Source of the DNA: a virus
Strand: one strand, 5' to 3'
DNA length: 20,229 nucleotides
Virus record (IMG/VR): IMGVR_UViG_3300031840_000054
Coordinates: 1-20,229 of that record
The notes beneath the pieces were generated by a model. That model saw nothing but the letters and a program-made list of their open reading frames with translations, did no database searches and was not told the DNA's origin. Positions 1-8,500 of the stretch are shown here, one piece after another; position 1 is the first letter of the stretch, and every line of letters begins with the position of its first letter. Position numbers and translations under genes: made by a program.

Positions 1-8
1 GGTTTAGC

Positions 9-152
9 ATGAATACTCAAGAGAGAAGATTGCACAATGAAGAACCATACACTGAACAGATTGCCAAACGAGTATTCAACGAGATGCATGGTAGAAAAGC
101 ATTAAACAATGTTGAAGATCAGATAGGCAAATTCTTTACCAAGGAGAATTAA
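9..152 (+). CDS. Small hypothetical protein, possibly missing its 5' end
   Basis: I do not recognise this 47-residue protein. It runs from an ATG at 9 to a TAA at 150-152 and is charged, with Arg/His/Glu near the N terminus and Lys/Asn near the end. The frame stays open to the left edge of the window, so a longer N terminus outside the window cannot be excluded. In another frame a TAG at 5-7 could be the end of the preceding gene, which would give the close stop/start spacing seen throughout this module. Its last codons contain the AAGGAG (141-146) that serves the next gene, suggesting the two are translated together. Confidence 0.55.
   Translation: MNTQERRLHNEEPYTEQIAKRVFNEMHGRKALNNVEDQIGKFFTKEN
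141..146 (+). promoter_or_regulatory. Ribosome binding site fixing a GTG start
   Basis: AAGGAG lies inside the end of the upstream small gene and sits 8 bases before the GTG at 155. The first in-frame ATG (179) has no such sequence at a useful distance, so this site decides the GTG start. Confidence 0.7.
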
Positions 153-154
153 GA

Positions 155-493
155 GTGGATGAGCAAGTAGAATCGTGGATGCATCAGATTAGAACTCTTG
201 CACCATTGATAGAGAAAACTGAATACTTAGTCTTTAAAAATGAAGCTGATGTAAAACAGTTGTTAGCTACTCTCAAACTCAAGGCACTGGCTGATGGGAT
301 GAAAACTACTTCTGCTCAAGATACTTGGGCAGAAGCACAGGATGAAGTCTATAACGCTAGATTAAGAGTAGGCGAAGCCAAAGGTGGCTTGTCTGCTCTC
401 AAGGTGCAGTTAAAAGCATTAGAGGTAGGCTTTGAGGAGTGGAGGACTAAGATGGTCAACGCTAGAGAAGAACGCAAGAGGTATGGAGCATGA
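155..493 (+). CDS. Helical hypothetical phage protein
   Basis: This is a 112-residue protein with no function I can name. It starts with GTG at 155, chosen because of the strong AAGGAG 8 bases upstream. Apart from the Thr/Ser stretch near residues 49-53 the sequence is almost entirely helix-forming. Long runs of Glu, Lys, Leu and Ala (about residues 55-110, ending in an Arg/Lys-rich tail) look like a helical hairpin or short coiled coil. It has no Cys/His cluster, signal peptide or membrane segment. Its stop overlaps the next start (ATGA at 490-493), so translational coupling is likely. The position ahead of Ref and RusA genes suggests a DNA-metabolism context, but nothing in the protein proves this. 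Confidence 0.75.
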   Translation: MDEQVESWMHQIRTLAPLIEKTEYLVFKNEADVKQLLATLKLKALADGMKTTSAQDTWAEAQDEVYNARLRVGEAKGGLSALKVQLKALEVGFEEWRTKMVNAREERKRYGA

Positions 494-618
494 ACCAAAA
501 AGCTAGAGACTTCTATGCTTGGCTTAATGCTTGTCCTTTTAAGGTATGGAAAATTCAGTATGATTCTTTTGGTAAGACTACTGTAAGTTTTATATGGGAT
601 GAAGATGTCCAAGGGTAG
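490..618 (+). CDS. Small hypothetical protein (42 aa)
   Basis: This very short gene starts at the ATG of an ATGA overlap with the preceding stop and ends with TAG at 616-618. A GAGG (478-481) lies 8 bases before the start. The product is rich in aromatic residues (Phe8, Tyr9, Trp11, Phe17, Trp20, Tyr24, Trp36), which is unusual for a chance frame and suggests a small folded domain. Its 3' end overlaps the next gene, which starts at 605 in another frame. I cannot assign a function. Support is the start/stop overlap on both sides and the ribosome binding site. Confidence 0.5.
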   Translation: MNQKARDFYAWLNACPFKVWKIQYDSFGKTTVSFIWDEDVQG

Positions 619-715
619 CAAGAGGAGACCTGAAAAGGGAACGCAGTATCAAGACAATTGGGAAAGGATATTTGGTAAGAAAGATGGCAATAAAAGGAAG
701 AAACCCAAACGCTAA
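605..715 (+). CDS. Small basic phage protein (MSKGSKRRP type, 36 aa)
   Basis: This 36-residue, very basic protein begins with Met-Ser-Lys-Gly-Ser-Lys-Arg-Arg-Pro, contains a central Asn-Trp-Glu-Arg-Ile-Phe, and ends in a Lys/Arg-rich tail. Small proteins with an N-terminal MS(K/R)GSK.RP and a central (D/N).W..IF recur in podovirus and lambdoid genomes near recombination genes. From memory this is such a family, function unknown. The charge would suit nucleic-acid binding, but that is inference. It overlaps the end of the 42-aa gene upstream and the start of the Ref-like gene downstream by about 30 bases. A weak GGGA lies 4 bases before the ATG. Confidence 0.6.
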   Translation: MSKGSKRRPEKGTQYQDNWERIFGKKDGNKRKKPKR

Positions 716-992
716 AGAGAAGAGACACATGGATGCAGTTTTTCAGATAGGTTGTATTGTGTGTCTTAACAAAGGCTTTCCCAATCATGCTGTAGAAATC
801 CATCATGTTTATGGCAAGACTAAAGAAGATGCACATATGCATATATTACCTTTATGTTTTGACCATCATCGTGGTGGTAAGGATTCTGAACCTATTATCA
901 GTAGGCATCCTTGGAAGAAGAGGTTTGAGAAAGCTTATGGAACTGAACAGGAATTATTAAATCAAGTGAATGGTATAGTGGAGAATACATGA
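684..992 (+). CDS. Ref-family HNH nuclease (recombination enhancement function)
   Basis: The 102-residue product matches what I know of the Ref family, named for phage P1 Ref, a RecA-dependent HNH-type DNase. It opens with the characteristic GR-x-P-x-A-x-E-K-R (residues 5-14). Then come C24-x2-C27, H40-H41, P56-L57-C58 and H61-H62, followed by R74-H-P-W and K86-YGT. The cysteines and histidines should form the structural zinc site and the His-Asn-His-type active site. The ATG at 684 is chosen because Ref proteins begin just before the GR motif; a TTG at 672 would add four residues. The stop overlaps the next start (ATGA, 989-992). Its expected role is targeted DNA cleavage on RecA-coated substrates during recombination, beside the RusA-like resolvase encoded downstream. 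It is shorter than P1 Ref, as are most phage-borne relatives. Confidence 0.85.
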   Translation: MAIKGRNPNAKEKRHMDAVFQIGCIVCLNKGFPNHAVEIHHVYGKTKEDAHMHILPLCFDHHRGGKDSEPIISRHPWKKRFEKAYGTEQELLNQVNGIVENT

Positions 993-1255
993 AAGACTTT
1001 AAGACTAAATCAAAAATAGAAAAGGTGGTTGTTCAGCCTTTCTTTTATTTTGAGTTTGACCATATGCCTAGTGATCAAGAAATTAAAGAAGAACTGATTA
1101 GGTCTGTAAAAAGAATAGAATTAGACTTCAAGAACATTGCTTATTCTGTAAAGGTGTCCTATCAACAAGAATACAAAGGCAATTTTTATGATCATGAAAC
1201 CAAGAAGCTATACAAATGGAATAATCTAATGGAGTTGCGTAATGATAAGTCTTAA
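989..1255 (+). CDS. Hypothetical phage protein (88 aa)
   Basis: I do not recognise this protein. The start is the ATG of an ATGA overlap with the Ref-like gene, and the TAA at 1253-1255 lies inside the next small gene. A central helical stretch rich in Glu, Lys and Ile (about residues 27-48) is followed by Tyr-rich sequence (Tyr52, Tyr58, Tyr62, Tyr67, Tyr75), suggesting a small alpha/beta domain. No cysteine cluster, membrane segment or signal peptide is visible. Context is the nuclease/recombination module. A remote relative of a nucleic-acid-binding protein is possible, but nothing in the sequence demonstrates it. Confidence 0.7.
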   Translation: MKDFKTKSKIEKVVVQPFFYFEFDHMPSDQEIKEELIRSVKRIELDFKNIAYSVKVSYQQEYKGNFYDHETKKLYKWNNLMELRNDKS

Positions 1256-1418
1256 ATCAATCATAGTAGAAACAACAGAGGGAGACTTCCAAGTTGATAC
1301 CCATGTTGTTAAAGGCAAATCGTTTACTGGTGTGGAACGCAAGTTTAAAGGCGAACACATTGTAGCCATATTAAAAATAGATGAAGATCAGTTTATGGTT
1401 TTTGTAGAAACAGAATGA
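1242..1418 (+). CDS. Small hypothetical protein (58 aa)
   Basis: This gene starts with ATG at 1242, overlapping the last 14 bases of the 88-aa gene, and ends with TGA at 1416-1418. GGAG at 1231-1234 lies 7 bases before the start. The sequence alternates hydrophobic and charged residues (IIVET, FQVDTHVV, HIVAILKI, FMVFVE), as expected of a small all-beta domain of four or five strands. No function is assigned. The overlap, the good ribosome binding site and the strand-like pattern make it a credible gene. It is the last gene before the only real intergenic gap of the left module. Confidence 0.65.
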   Translation: MISLKSIIVETTEGDFQVDTHVVKGKSFTGVERKFKGEHIVAILKIDEDQFMVFVETE

Positions 1419-1434
1419 CGGCTGGAATGGATCG

Positions 1435-1462
1435 TTGCAATAACACAGCAGTCGGTTATAAA
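1435..1462 (+). promoter_or_regulatory. Putative sigma70-type promoter upstream of the RusA-like gene
   Basis: TTGCAA at 1435-1440 and TATAAA at 1457-1462 are separated by 16 bases. They match the -35 consensus at 4 of 6 positions and the -10 at 5 of 6. They lie in the only gap longer than a few bases on this strand, 25 bases before the ATG of the RusA-like gene. An imperfect stem (1419-1424 with 1449-1454, one G-U pair) overlaps the -35 region. In such AT-rich DNA a match like this can arise by chance. Confidence 0.35.
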
Positions 1463-1486
1463 ATATATTTTACCAGTCAATAGAAT

Positions 1487-1894
1487 ATGACCTTCGTGAC
1501 CTTACCTCTTGAAGTTTACTACTCTGAAAAGAAGAAATTTATCCTGAACCTAAACAATTATCGCAATGCTCATTACAGGATTTTGTCCATTGCAAAGAAA
1601 ATCTATACAGAAAACTTAGTAGAAAGGATAAAAGACTTTGCTAAGTTTAATGACCCTGTTTCCTTAGAGTATGTTTACTATGCCAAAAGCAATCGAAGAT
1701 TAGATGTGAGTAATCCTTGTTCTATTATAGATAAGTTTACTTGCGATGCTTTGGTCAAGGCTGAGATCATAGAGGATGATAGTTTTAAACAGATTAAAAA
1801 GGTGTCGTATGTATTTGGGGGTGTGGATAAACATAACCCTAGATGTGAACTTACGATTAAGTGTTTTCCATTAGTAAGGAGTAAAGATGAATAA
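1487..1894 (+). CDS. RusA-like Holliday junction resolvase (divergent)
   Basis: The 135-residue product has the layout of RusA-family crossover-junction endonucleases, which are about 120-140 residues and act as dimers on four-way DNA junctions. The signature is D73-x-S75-N76, then I81-D82-K83-F84, C86-D87-A88-L89, and the acidic pair D97-D98, followed by a hydrophobic strand and GGVD with NPR near residues 111-119. In E. coli RusA the catalytic acids are D70, D72 and D91; here the second Asp of the DxD pair is Ser75, as I recall for some phage variants. The preceding in-frame stop (TAG, 1481-1483) fixes the ATG at 1487. No good Shine-Dalgarno sequence precedes it, so a short leader from the putative promoter at 1435-1462 is possible. 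It probably resolves branched replication or recombination intermediates before packaging. Confidence 0.8.
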   Translation: MTFVTLPLEVYYSEKKKFILNLNNYRNAHYRILSIAKKIYTENLVERIKDFAKFNDPVSLEYVYYAKSNRRLDVSNPCSIIDKFTCDALVKAEIIEDDSFKQIKKVSYVFGGVDKHNPRCELTIKCFPLVRSKDE

Positions 1895-2102
1895 AGATGA
1901 AGTGACTTACGATGAAGTCAAGCAATGGGCAGAGAATATAGATAGAGAAGATTTACTTCAGATTATTACTGATATTGCTAACAAGTATTACTTGCCTAGA
2001 ATATTGGTAAAAGATATTAAAAATGAAAGTGGTTTTAAAATGGCAGGATGGTTAGAAAAATTAATGGAGGAAGATAATGTCGATGATGATAGAACAGCTT
2101 GA
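1887..2102 (+). CDS. Small acidic hypothetical protein (71 aa)
   Basis: This gene begins with ATG at 1887, inside the last codons of the RusA-like gene, with AAGGAG at 1876-1881 five bases upstream. It ends with TGA at 2100-2102, within the next gene. The protein is strongly acidic, with Asp/Glu runs at both ends, and mostly helical; residues 20-45 carry an Ile/Leu-rich amphipathic stretch. I do not recognise the family. Its overlap with rusA suggests it is made in parallel with the resolvase. An acidic partner or DNA-mimic role would be speculation. Confidence 0.7.
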   Translation: MNKDEVTYDEVKQWAENIDREDLLQIITDIANKYYLPRILVKDIKNESGFKMAGWLEKLMEEDNVDDDRTA

Positions 2103-2535
2103 ACAAAAGCTACAAGAAAGGAAAGAGGCTTGGTGGGAGTGGCATAAGAAGAACCCTCAAGTGTGGAATAAGTTTGAGGAGTATACGCTAGAAGCTATTA
2201 AGACTGGCAGAAAGCATTACTCTCATTGGGCAATCATTAATCGGATTAGGTGGAACAGGGAGATAGAAACCAATGGTGGGGAGTTTAAAATCAGCAATGA
2301 TTACATCAGCTTTTATGCTCGTCTGTTTCATGCTCGTCATCCTGATCACAATGACTTCTTTAAGTTAAAACAATTTAAGGAAGAGAAAATCATCGAACAG
2401 CTAAAGAGTGTGGATGAAAACATTGATCGAATGTCAGACAAAATAGTTGATCTAAGCAACGCAGTTGAAAGGGTGAACCAGAAATCGCAGCGTCTGGCAG
2501 CCCAGAAAAATATATTATTTACTGGTAAGAGATAA
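2077..2535 (+). CDS. Conserved phage protein of unknown function (152 aa)
   Basis: The start is ATG at 2077, with GGAGG at 2066-2070 six bases upstream, overlapping the acidic 71-aa gene by 26 bases. The N-terminal 100 residues contain a pattern I recall from many phage and prophage genomes near recombination and replication genes. It comprises Trp-rich helices, then WAIINRIRWNREIETNGGEFKI (about 50-72), an N-D-Y aromatic strand, FYARLFHARHP (about 79-89), and an FF near 94. Its function is unknown to me; the Arg/Trp/His-rich conserved block could bind nucleic acid. Residues about 105-145 form a separate Ile/Leu/Val heptad-like coiled coil. It is the last gene of the rightward module, and its stop codon lies one base from that of the convergent giant gene. 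Confidence 0.8.
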   Translation: MSMMIEQLEQKLQERKEAWWEWHKKNPQVWNKFEEYTLEAIKTGRKHYSHWAIINRIRWNREIETNGGEFKISNDYISFYARLFHARHPDHNDFFKLKQFKEEKIIEQLKSVDENIDRMSDKIVDLSNAVERVNQKSQRLAAQKNILFTGKR

Positions 2536-2536
2536 C

Positions 2537-5500
2537 CTATCGCAGGATGACACCCACTGTATCAGGTGGGATATCTGCTTTTTGTCTTAGTTCAGGAATC
2601 ATTGCCAGTCTTTTATCTCTTTCTATTTGCAAGTCTAACAACATATCACTTCTAACATTTGCGTTGATGTCTGTTCTGTTGAGAATCCTATCTCTTCTTT
2701 TTCTCCAATTCCTCATGTATCTTTCTATGGCTCTGACCTGACCTTTTGCATTTAACAGTCCTTGTACTTGGTTTCTGTAAGCGTAGAGTTCATCCATTCT
2801 GCCATCTTCTCTGAGAGAGTTCATGGTGGTCACAGCAGTATTAACCTCTTCTCTGAGTTTATAGAATTGTTGTTGCAGTCCTCCCATCCTTTCTTGATCG
2901 CCAACAAACCTACCAACAACAGGAATTTGTTTGATGTTAGGTGGCATGAGAGGTGTGCCAGTCACTGACCTTGCAAGAGCATCAGTGATAGTCAAGGCAT
3001 AACCTCCTAGTGTTCCTGTGTAGCCTTTGAAGATGTACTCAAGTTTGATTGGGGATATGTTAAATTGTTCTCCTATTAGTCTAAACAATTCATTAGTTGA
3101 CTCTCTTGTTTGATAGGCAGGTTTTTCTTTTTCCATAAAGTAAGGCACTATTTCTGAGTTAGTAAATGAGGCTCTATTAGTGACTGCTTCAAAGATAGGT
3201 TTGATTGCTTGTATGCTTACATCTCCACCTAAAAATGGTATATCAGCAGATGTGCTTAATTGTCTAGATACTGATTCTTTAAAATCTGTAATTGAAGTTT
3301 CAGAAAATGCATCTTCTCCACTAATTAAATCAAAAAATCTTTCAGGTATGGCTTTACCTAACATACCTATTTCAAATGGAATTGGTATATAAATAACATT
3401 GCCACCACCTATAGGAATGATCCAATTGTCATCTCTTTTTTCTAGCTTTTCTGCTTTATATTCATCAGTATCACTAACCAAAGCGTAATACAAAGCAGTT
3501 GTACCAATTAACACAGCCATTCTGCTTAATGCTCTACGCATAATCATGCCTTGTAAATCTTCTAATGAACCACCCTCTTGCAATTTATCTTGTGCAGAAT
3601 ATTTACCAGTAAATGATCTATACAGAACATCTAGACCTTGAACTCTTGCATTTAAAAAAGGAATTGCAGTAGTTAATATTTTAAAAGATGTTGATTGTCC
3701 ACGCCTTCCAAAGTTAATTATTTCTAATCCTTGATAAGCTGCTTCAGATTGAGCCTGAGCTTCTGTGTAATATTTTCCTGTGACTGGATCAATAGATTTT
3801 TTTAATTTTTTATAGACTGCATCTGCTACAGCTTTTCTAGTTGCTCCATCAGATTTAGTTGTTAAGTGACCCAATCCATCCCATAGTTTATAAAATGCTA
3901 CATCAGGTCTCATACCATTATTTGTTGAGAGTCCAGCTCTTCTTCTTGCTCTGTTTAAGAAATCTTTTACATCACCTTCGTCATTTGCAAAGTCATATCC
4001 ACCTATGACTCCAAACTCTTCTAATGAACTTATGTCACCAAATAAATTTTTAAATGAATCTATTACTGGTGTAAATCCTTCACCTCCTAATGGTGCACCA
4101 GAAGTAACTGCTGCAGACAATGTATCTCTTAATACATTAACAAATACAAATCCAGGATCACGAGTTACTGTATCTCTTAATAATCCTGCAGGCATTGCAA
4201 TAGCTTTCATAATTCCATCTACTTTAATACCACCTATAGATTGCATAGCCATAAATAAATCTATGTCTGCAATTTGATAATGTTTTTTATTTCCGTTTTC
4301 AAAAACAAATACACTATTTATTCCTGCTAATTTATTTTTATCTGTAATAAGAGTTGCTTCTTTTATTCCTTTTTCAGGATTATTAAGTTGTTCAAAGTCT
4401 CTTATAAGTTTTCTCATGCCATCATTCTTCATAGCAGCAGTTAAAATAGATAAAGAGTTTCTTGCTATAGCTTCTATAGGATCAACATCAATTTTTTCTT
4501 CAGACCCTTTCATTGGCATATTTAAAGGGTTGTTAGGCAGTGAGCCACCTGCAATGGTAGGTGCAGTAATATTTGCATCATCTACCATAGTTCTATAGAA
4601 AGGATAATAGCTTGAATGTTCTATCCATTTTGCAGCTTGATCTGCATCTAACAATCCTTTTTCAGTAGCAAACTTTACTAATCCATTGTTCCATTTTTGA
4701 TAGTTGTTATATGTTTCTACCACTACTGGATGTTCTCTTTCAATAGTTTCAATAGCTTGTAGTTCTTTAGAAGTAATTGGAGAGGCTATTTCTTCTCCTC
4801 TTTCATTTAATTTTTTAACTCTTTTTAACTTAGCATACAAAGCAAACACACCTTCTAAATCTACTTCAGGATCAGATTGAAGTGCTGATAGTATTTGCAT
4901 TAATCCACCTGTAGAAGTATCACCTTCAATTAATGGGTTATATCTTGTGTTAATTACTAAATCAATAACTTTAGTCAAAGAAGGTAATTTCTCTATAACA
5001 TCTACTGGTATACCTTTTAACAACATTTGTTGAAAAATACCTCTTGCTCTATCTGCCATACGAATTGCAGCTATACTTGCTGTATCTGCAGTGTTATTAG
5101 CTAGTCTAACTTCTTCATTTTCTTCTGATCCTTTAAGTATTCTTTTATCAAGAAGGTCTTTACTATCTATATAACTTTGTCTAAAAGTTTTAAATCTTTT
5201 TTTAATGCTGTTAATAGGGTCAGATGCAAAGTCAATTAATCTTGTGGCTTGTGATTGTTTAGGTGTAGCAACTCCTACTGCATCTGCAGCTTCTTGTAAA
5301 TTAGATGGCATAGCTCTAGAAAAAGTAGGTATGTCATCAGGTGCAGTCTTAAGAGGGTCTTGATTAAACTCTATAGCAGCTTCTAAGGCGATGTCTGAAG
5401 CGTTCATATTGTAAAAAGGTATATCACCCCTAGGTGTTTCTTTTGTTCTTTCTTCAGCTACCTTTACAGCTTCTCTTCTTTTGATGCTTTCATTAGAGTT

Positions 5501-8500
5501 GCCATCGCTAAAATTTCTAGATGCTCTGCTAAACAATGGTATGTCTTGAGGTGATGATTCTAGATATCCTAAATCTATTAAATTATCATAATGACTTTCT
5601 AATTGAGCACTATATCTAAAATCATTTTTTAGATTTGCTGGAACACTTTGTATTTGTTGAATTGAAAATAAAGCAGATTGTTTATCTTCATTATTTAATC
5701 TTTGTCTTTCTTGTATGCCATCTGGAAGAGTAGCTATTGCTAATGCTTGATTTATATTTTGATCATTAATAATATTTGTATCTACAAGTAATTCAACTTT
5801 ATCTGTTAATGATTTTTTAAATTGTGGTAATAAAAATTTTATTCCTAAATCTTCTAAATTATTAGCAGAATATATTTTTTCTTTTTGTGGTAATGCTTTG
5901 CCTGTTGGCTCAAACATAATAATTACTGGTGCATCAATAGCACCATCTTTTTGACCTAAAACTAATCTATGTCTACCTTCATGTCCTATAACTTTTCCAT
6001 CTTCGTTAATAGATAAATAAGGATATGCACCAACATATCTATTCATTCTTCTTGGTAATTTATTAAAAATATCTGGATCAAAATTAGGATTTAAAGCTAC
6101 TGTATCTCCCATAACATCAACATTTTTTGGTTTTTCAGATTTAATTAATTCAAAAATTGTTTTATCAGAAGTCAACATTAAAAAATCATCTATAGGCATC
6201 CTTGTAATAAAAGGTAAAACTAAACGAGAGGTATTTTCAGTTTCATTTTTTGCCCACTCATTTGTATATTCTAAATTTTCTTTTGTTAAATCTAAATATG
6301 CAGGTGAATCTTTAGTAGCTGCTCTACTAAATAAAGGTACTTGTTCTGGAGGTAGATTGTTTCTTTCTTCTACCAGTCTTGCTCTTTGTCCTTTAAGAAC
6401 ATCTATCTCATTAGACATTCTGTTGTAAGAAGCTGTGCCAAGGTATTGACCATCTTGTCGTAAAGTATTTTCTTTAATTTCTATTCGTCTATCAAGGTCA
6501 GCAATTCTATTATCTAACTCACCTCGTTTACTAATCCTTGAGAATGTAGGCACATCTTGTCTAGCTTCATTAAGAGTAACGCCTTCATCTAATATAAGTT
6601 TGTTTTCACCACGAACTCCATAGGTATAAGAACCATTTCTAAGAAGTTGTAGCCATAAATTTTTAACATTTGTAACAGCATCTTTTTTGTTAAAAGCATT
6701 TAAGTTTATTGATGAAATATCAGATTTAAGTGTTACACCATTAATTATTTGTTCTGCTGGTGATTCTAAATACCATGACCCATCATCAAATTTAAAAATT
6801 TGTAATTTATAATTATTAAGTTCTCCATTGTGATAAACAATATCCATACCAGCTTCTTCTGGTTTAGCTTTTGTATATGTAAATGGTTTAGTTACAACTA
6901 CTTCTGTAGGTCTAGTAGCAAAAGGAACTGTATCTGGCTCTTTAGGTTTTTTAGGTTTTTTTTCTGGTTCTATAGGCGGTGCTCTTGGCACTAATGATTC
7001 TAATCCTGTTTGTCCTAAATCTAAAACCTCTGCTGCATTAGATAAAAATGCAGATAATTCAGTATCTAATTTAGCTGGTATTCCTAATATTTTTCTTATA
7101 CTTTCTACAAAACCTTGCCATAAAGTTTTATTATTTTTATATGGAATACTTTCAAGCATTTTTTGAAAATTTCTATTTGTTAAACCAAAAGTAATCATTT
7201 CAGAAACATCTTGTTCTTTTTGTTTTCCTTTTCCAAATAATTGATAACCTATTTCAAATTCTCTAAATGCCTCTAAATTAATTTGAGAAAGATAAGTATT
7301 TTGTTGTATGTATGTATAAGGCACATCTGGATTTTCTTTAATAAATATTTGTGCTATTTCTGCTTCTATAGGATTATTTGCTGCTAAATCAAATAATTTT
7401 TCTGCTATTTCTTTTTGAACCTTAGAATTATCTAATTGTTTAGATGCATTTCTATAGTATTTAATTTTATCGTCATAATGTTTTTTAAGTCTTTTTTGTT
7501 GAGACTGTAATTCTTTATATGCATTTTCTACTCTAGCAAATGATTGAGCATCACCTGTTGCATTACCATCTTTAACAGCAAACATTTGAGCTACTGTTGC
7601 TTGATGAATATTTTCATGTAAAAGAGTTTCAAAATTTACTCCATTATTACTTCTCCATTGATCTTTATCAACATTATAAAAATCGTTAGGATCAGAAATT
7701 TGCATAGATAAAACAGCAGTTCTTTTTCGATTTGTTGCTATAGTTTTTCCGTCTGCTTGTAAAGGAGTTATTTGTCCTCTAAAACTATTTATTTTATTTT
7801 CTATTTCAAAAGGAAATTTATAACCAATTTTTTGCAAATCAAGTAAAGATTTATGAGTTTTTTGAGCAATAATTTTATAATCTTCACTAGGAGAATTATC
7901 TATTAGCCATTTAAGCATTTTAATAGAATCGTTATTTCCTTTTTTTGTGTTTATTACATTACCATCTGCATCAAAAATATCTTGATCTATTACTCCAGCT
8001 TTTTGTAAACCTAATAATATATTAGTTCTTTGTTGTATATATTCTTCATTACTTATACTTCTATTATCAAAAATAGTAGTAGGTTTAGAAGGTGTAACAG
8101 GTGGTGTTGCAACTGGTGGGGTAGTTGGTGTAGTAGTTAATGTATCAAACTCAGGATCAGAAGTAATATTATAAGGTTTAGAACTTATATTAGGGTAAAA
8201 AGTAAAAGTACCATCTTCATATCTTTTTACATCTGCATCAAAAATTTCTTTTGCTTTTCTTCCTTTAACTGTATTTGTATCAAAACCTGCAACTTTTAAT
8301 AATTCTTGTAAAAAATTTACATCACCATCTTCTTCAAATTTTTTTGCAAAGTTTTTTAGGTTTTTAGTTTGCGGAAGAAAATCTCTAAATACTTGATAAT
8401 CAGTAGCATCACCACCATTAAACTCAGAATAATACCTTACTAAGTGATTATAAGCATAAGGATTTTTAAATTTTATAGGAGGATTTTTTCCTTGAGGAAC

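Noticed and set aside
349-842. Two - strand frames overlapping the small genes of the left module
   Set aside because: They run against tightly coupled + strand genes including the clear Ref-family nuclease, and their products are irregular.
1427-1483. An 18-codon frame (ATG at 1427, TAG at 1481-1483) in the gap before the RusA-like gene
   Set aside because: Very short and without strong coding signs. It is mentioned only because a leader peptide is conceivable; not listed as a gene.
2486-2505. Small palindrome (TCTGG...CCAGA) near the end of the 152-aa gene, as a terminator for the leftward operon
   Set aside because: In the leftward direction the T run precedes rather than follows the stem, so it does not have terminator form.
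2553-2583. Hairpin CCCAC/GTGGG followed by a short T run, as a rightward terminator
   Set aside because: Stem of only five pairs plus one wobble, with the T run nine bases after the stem, and the sequence is fully explained as coding for the end of the giant protein.
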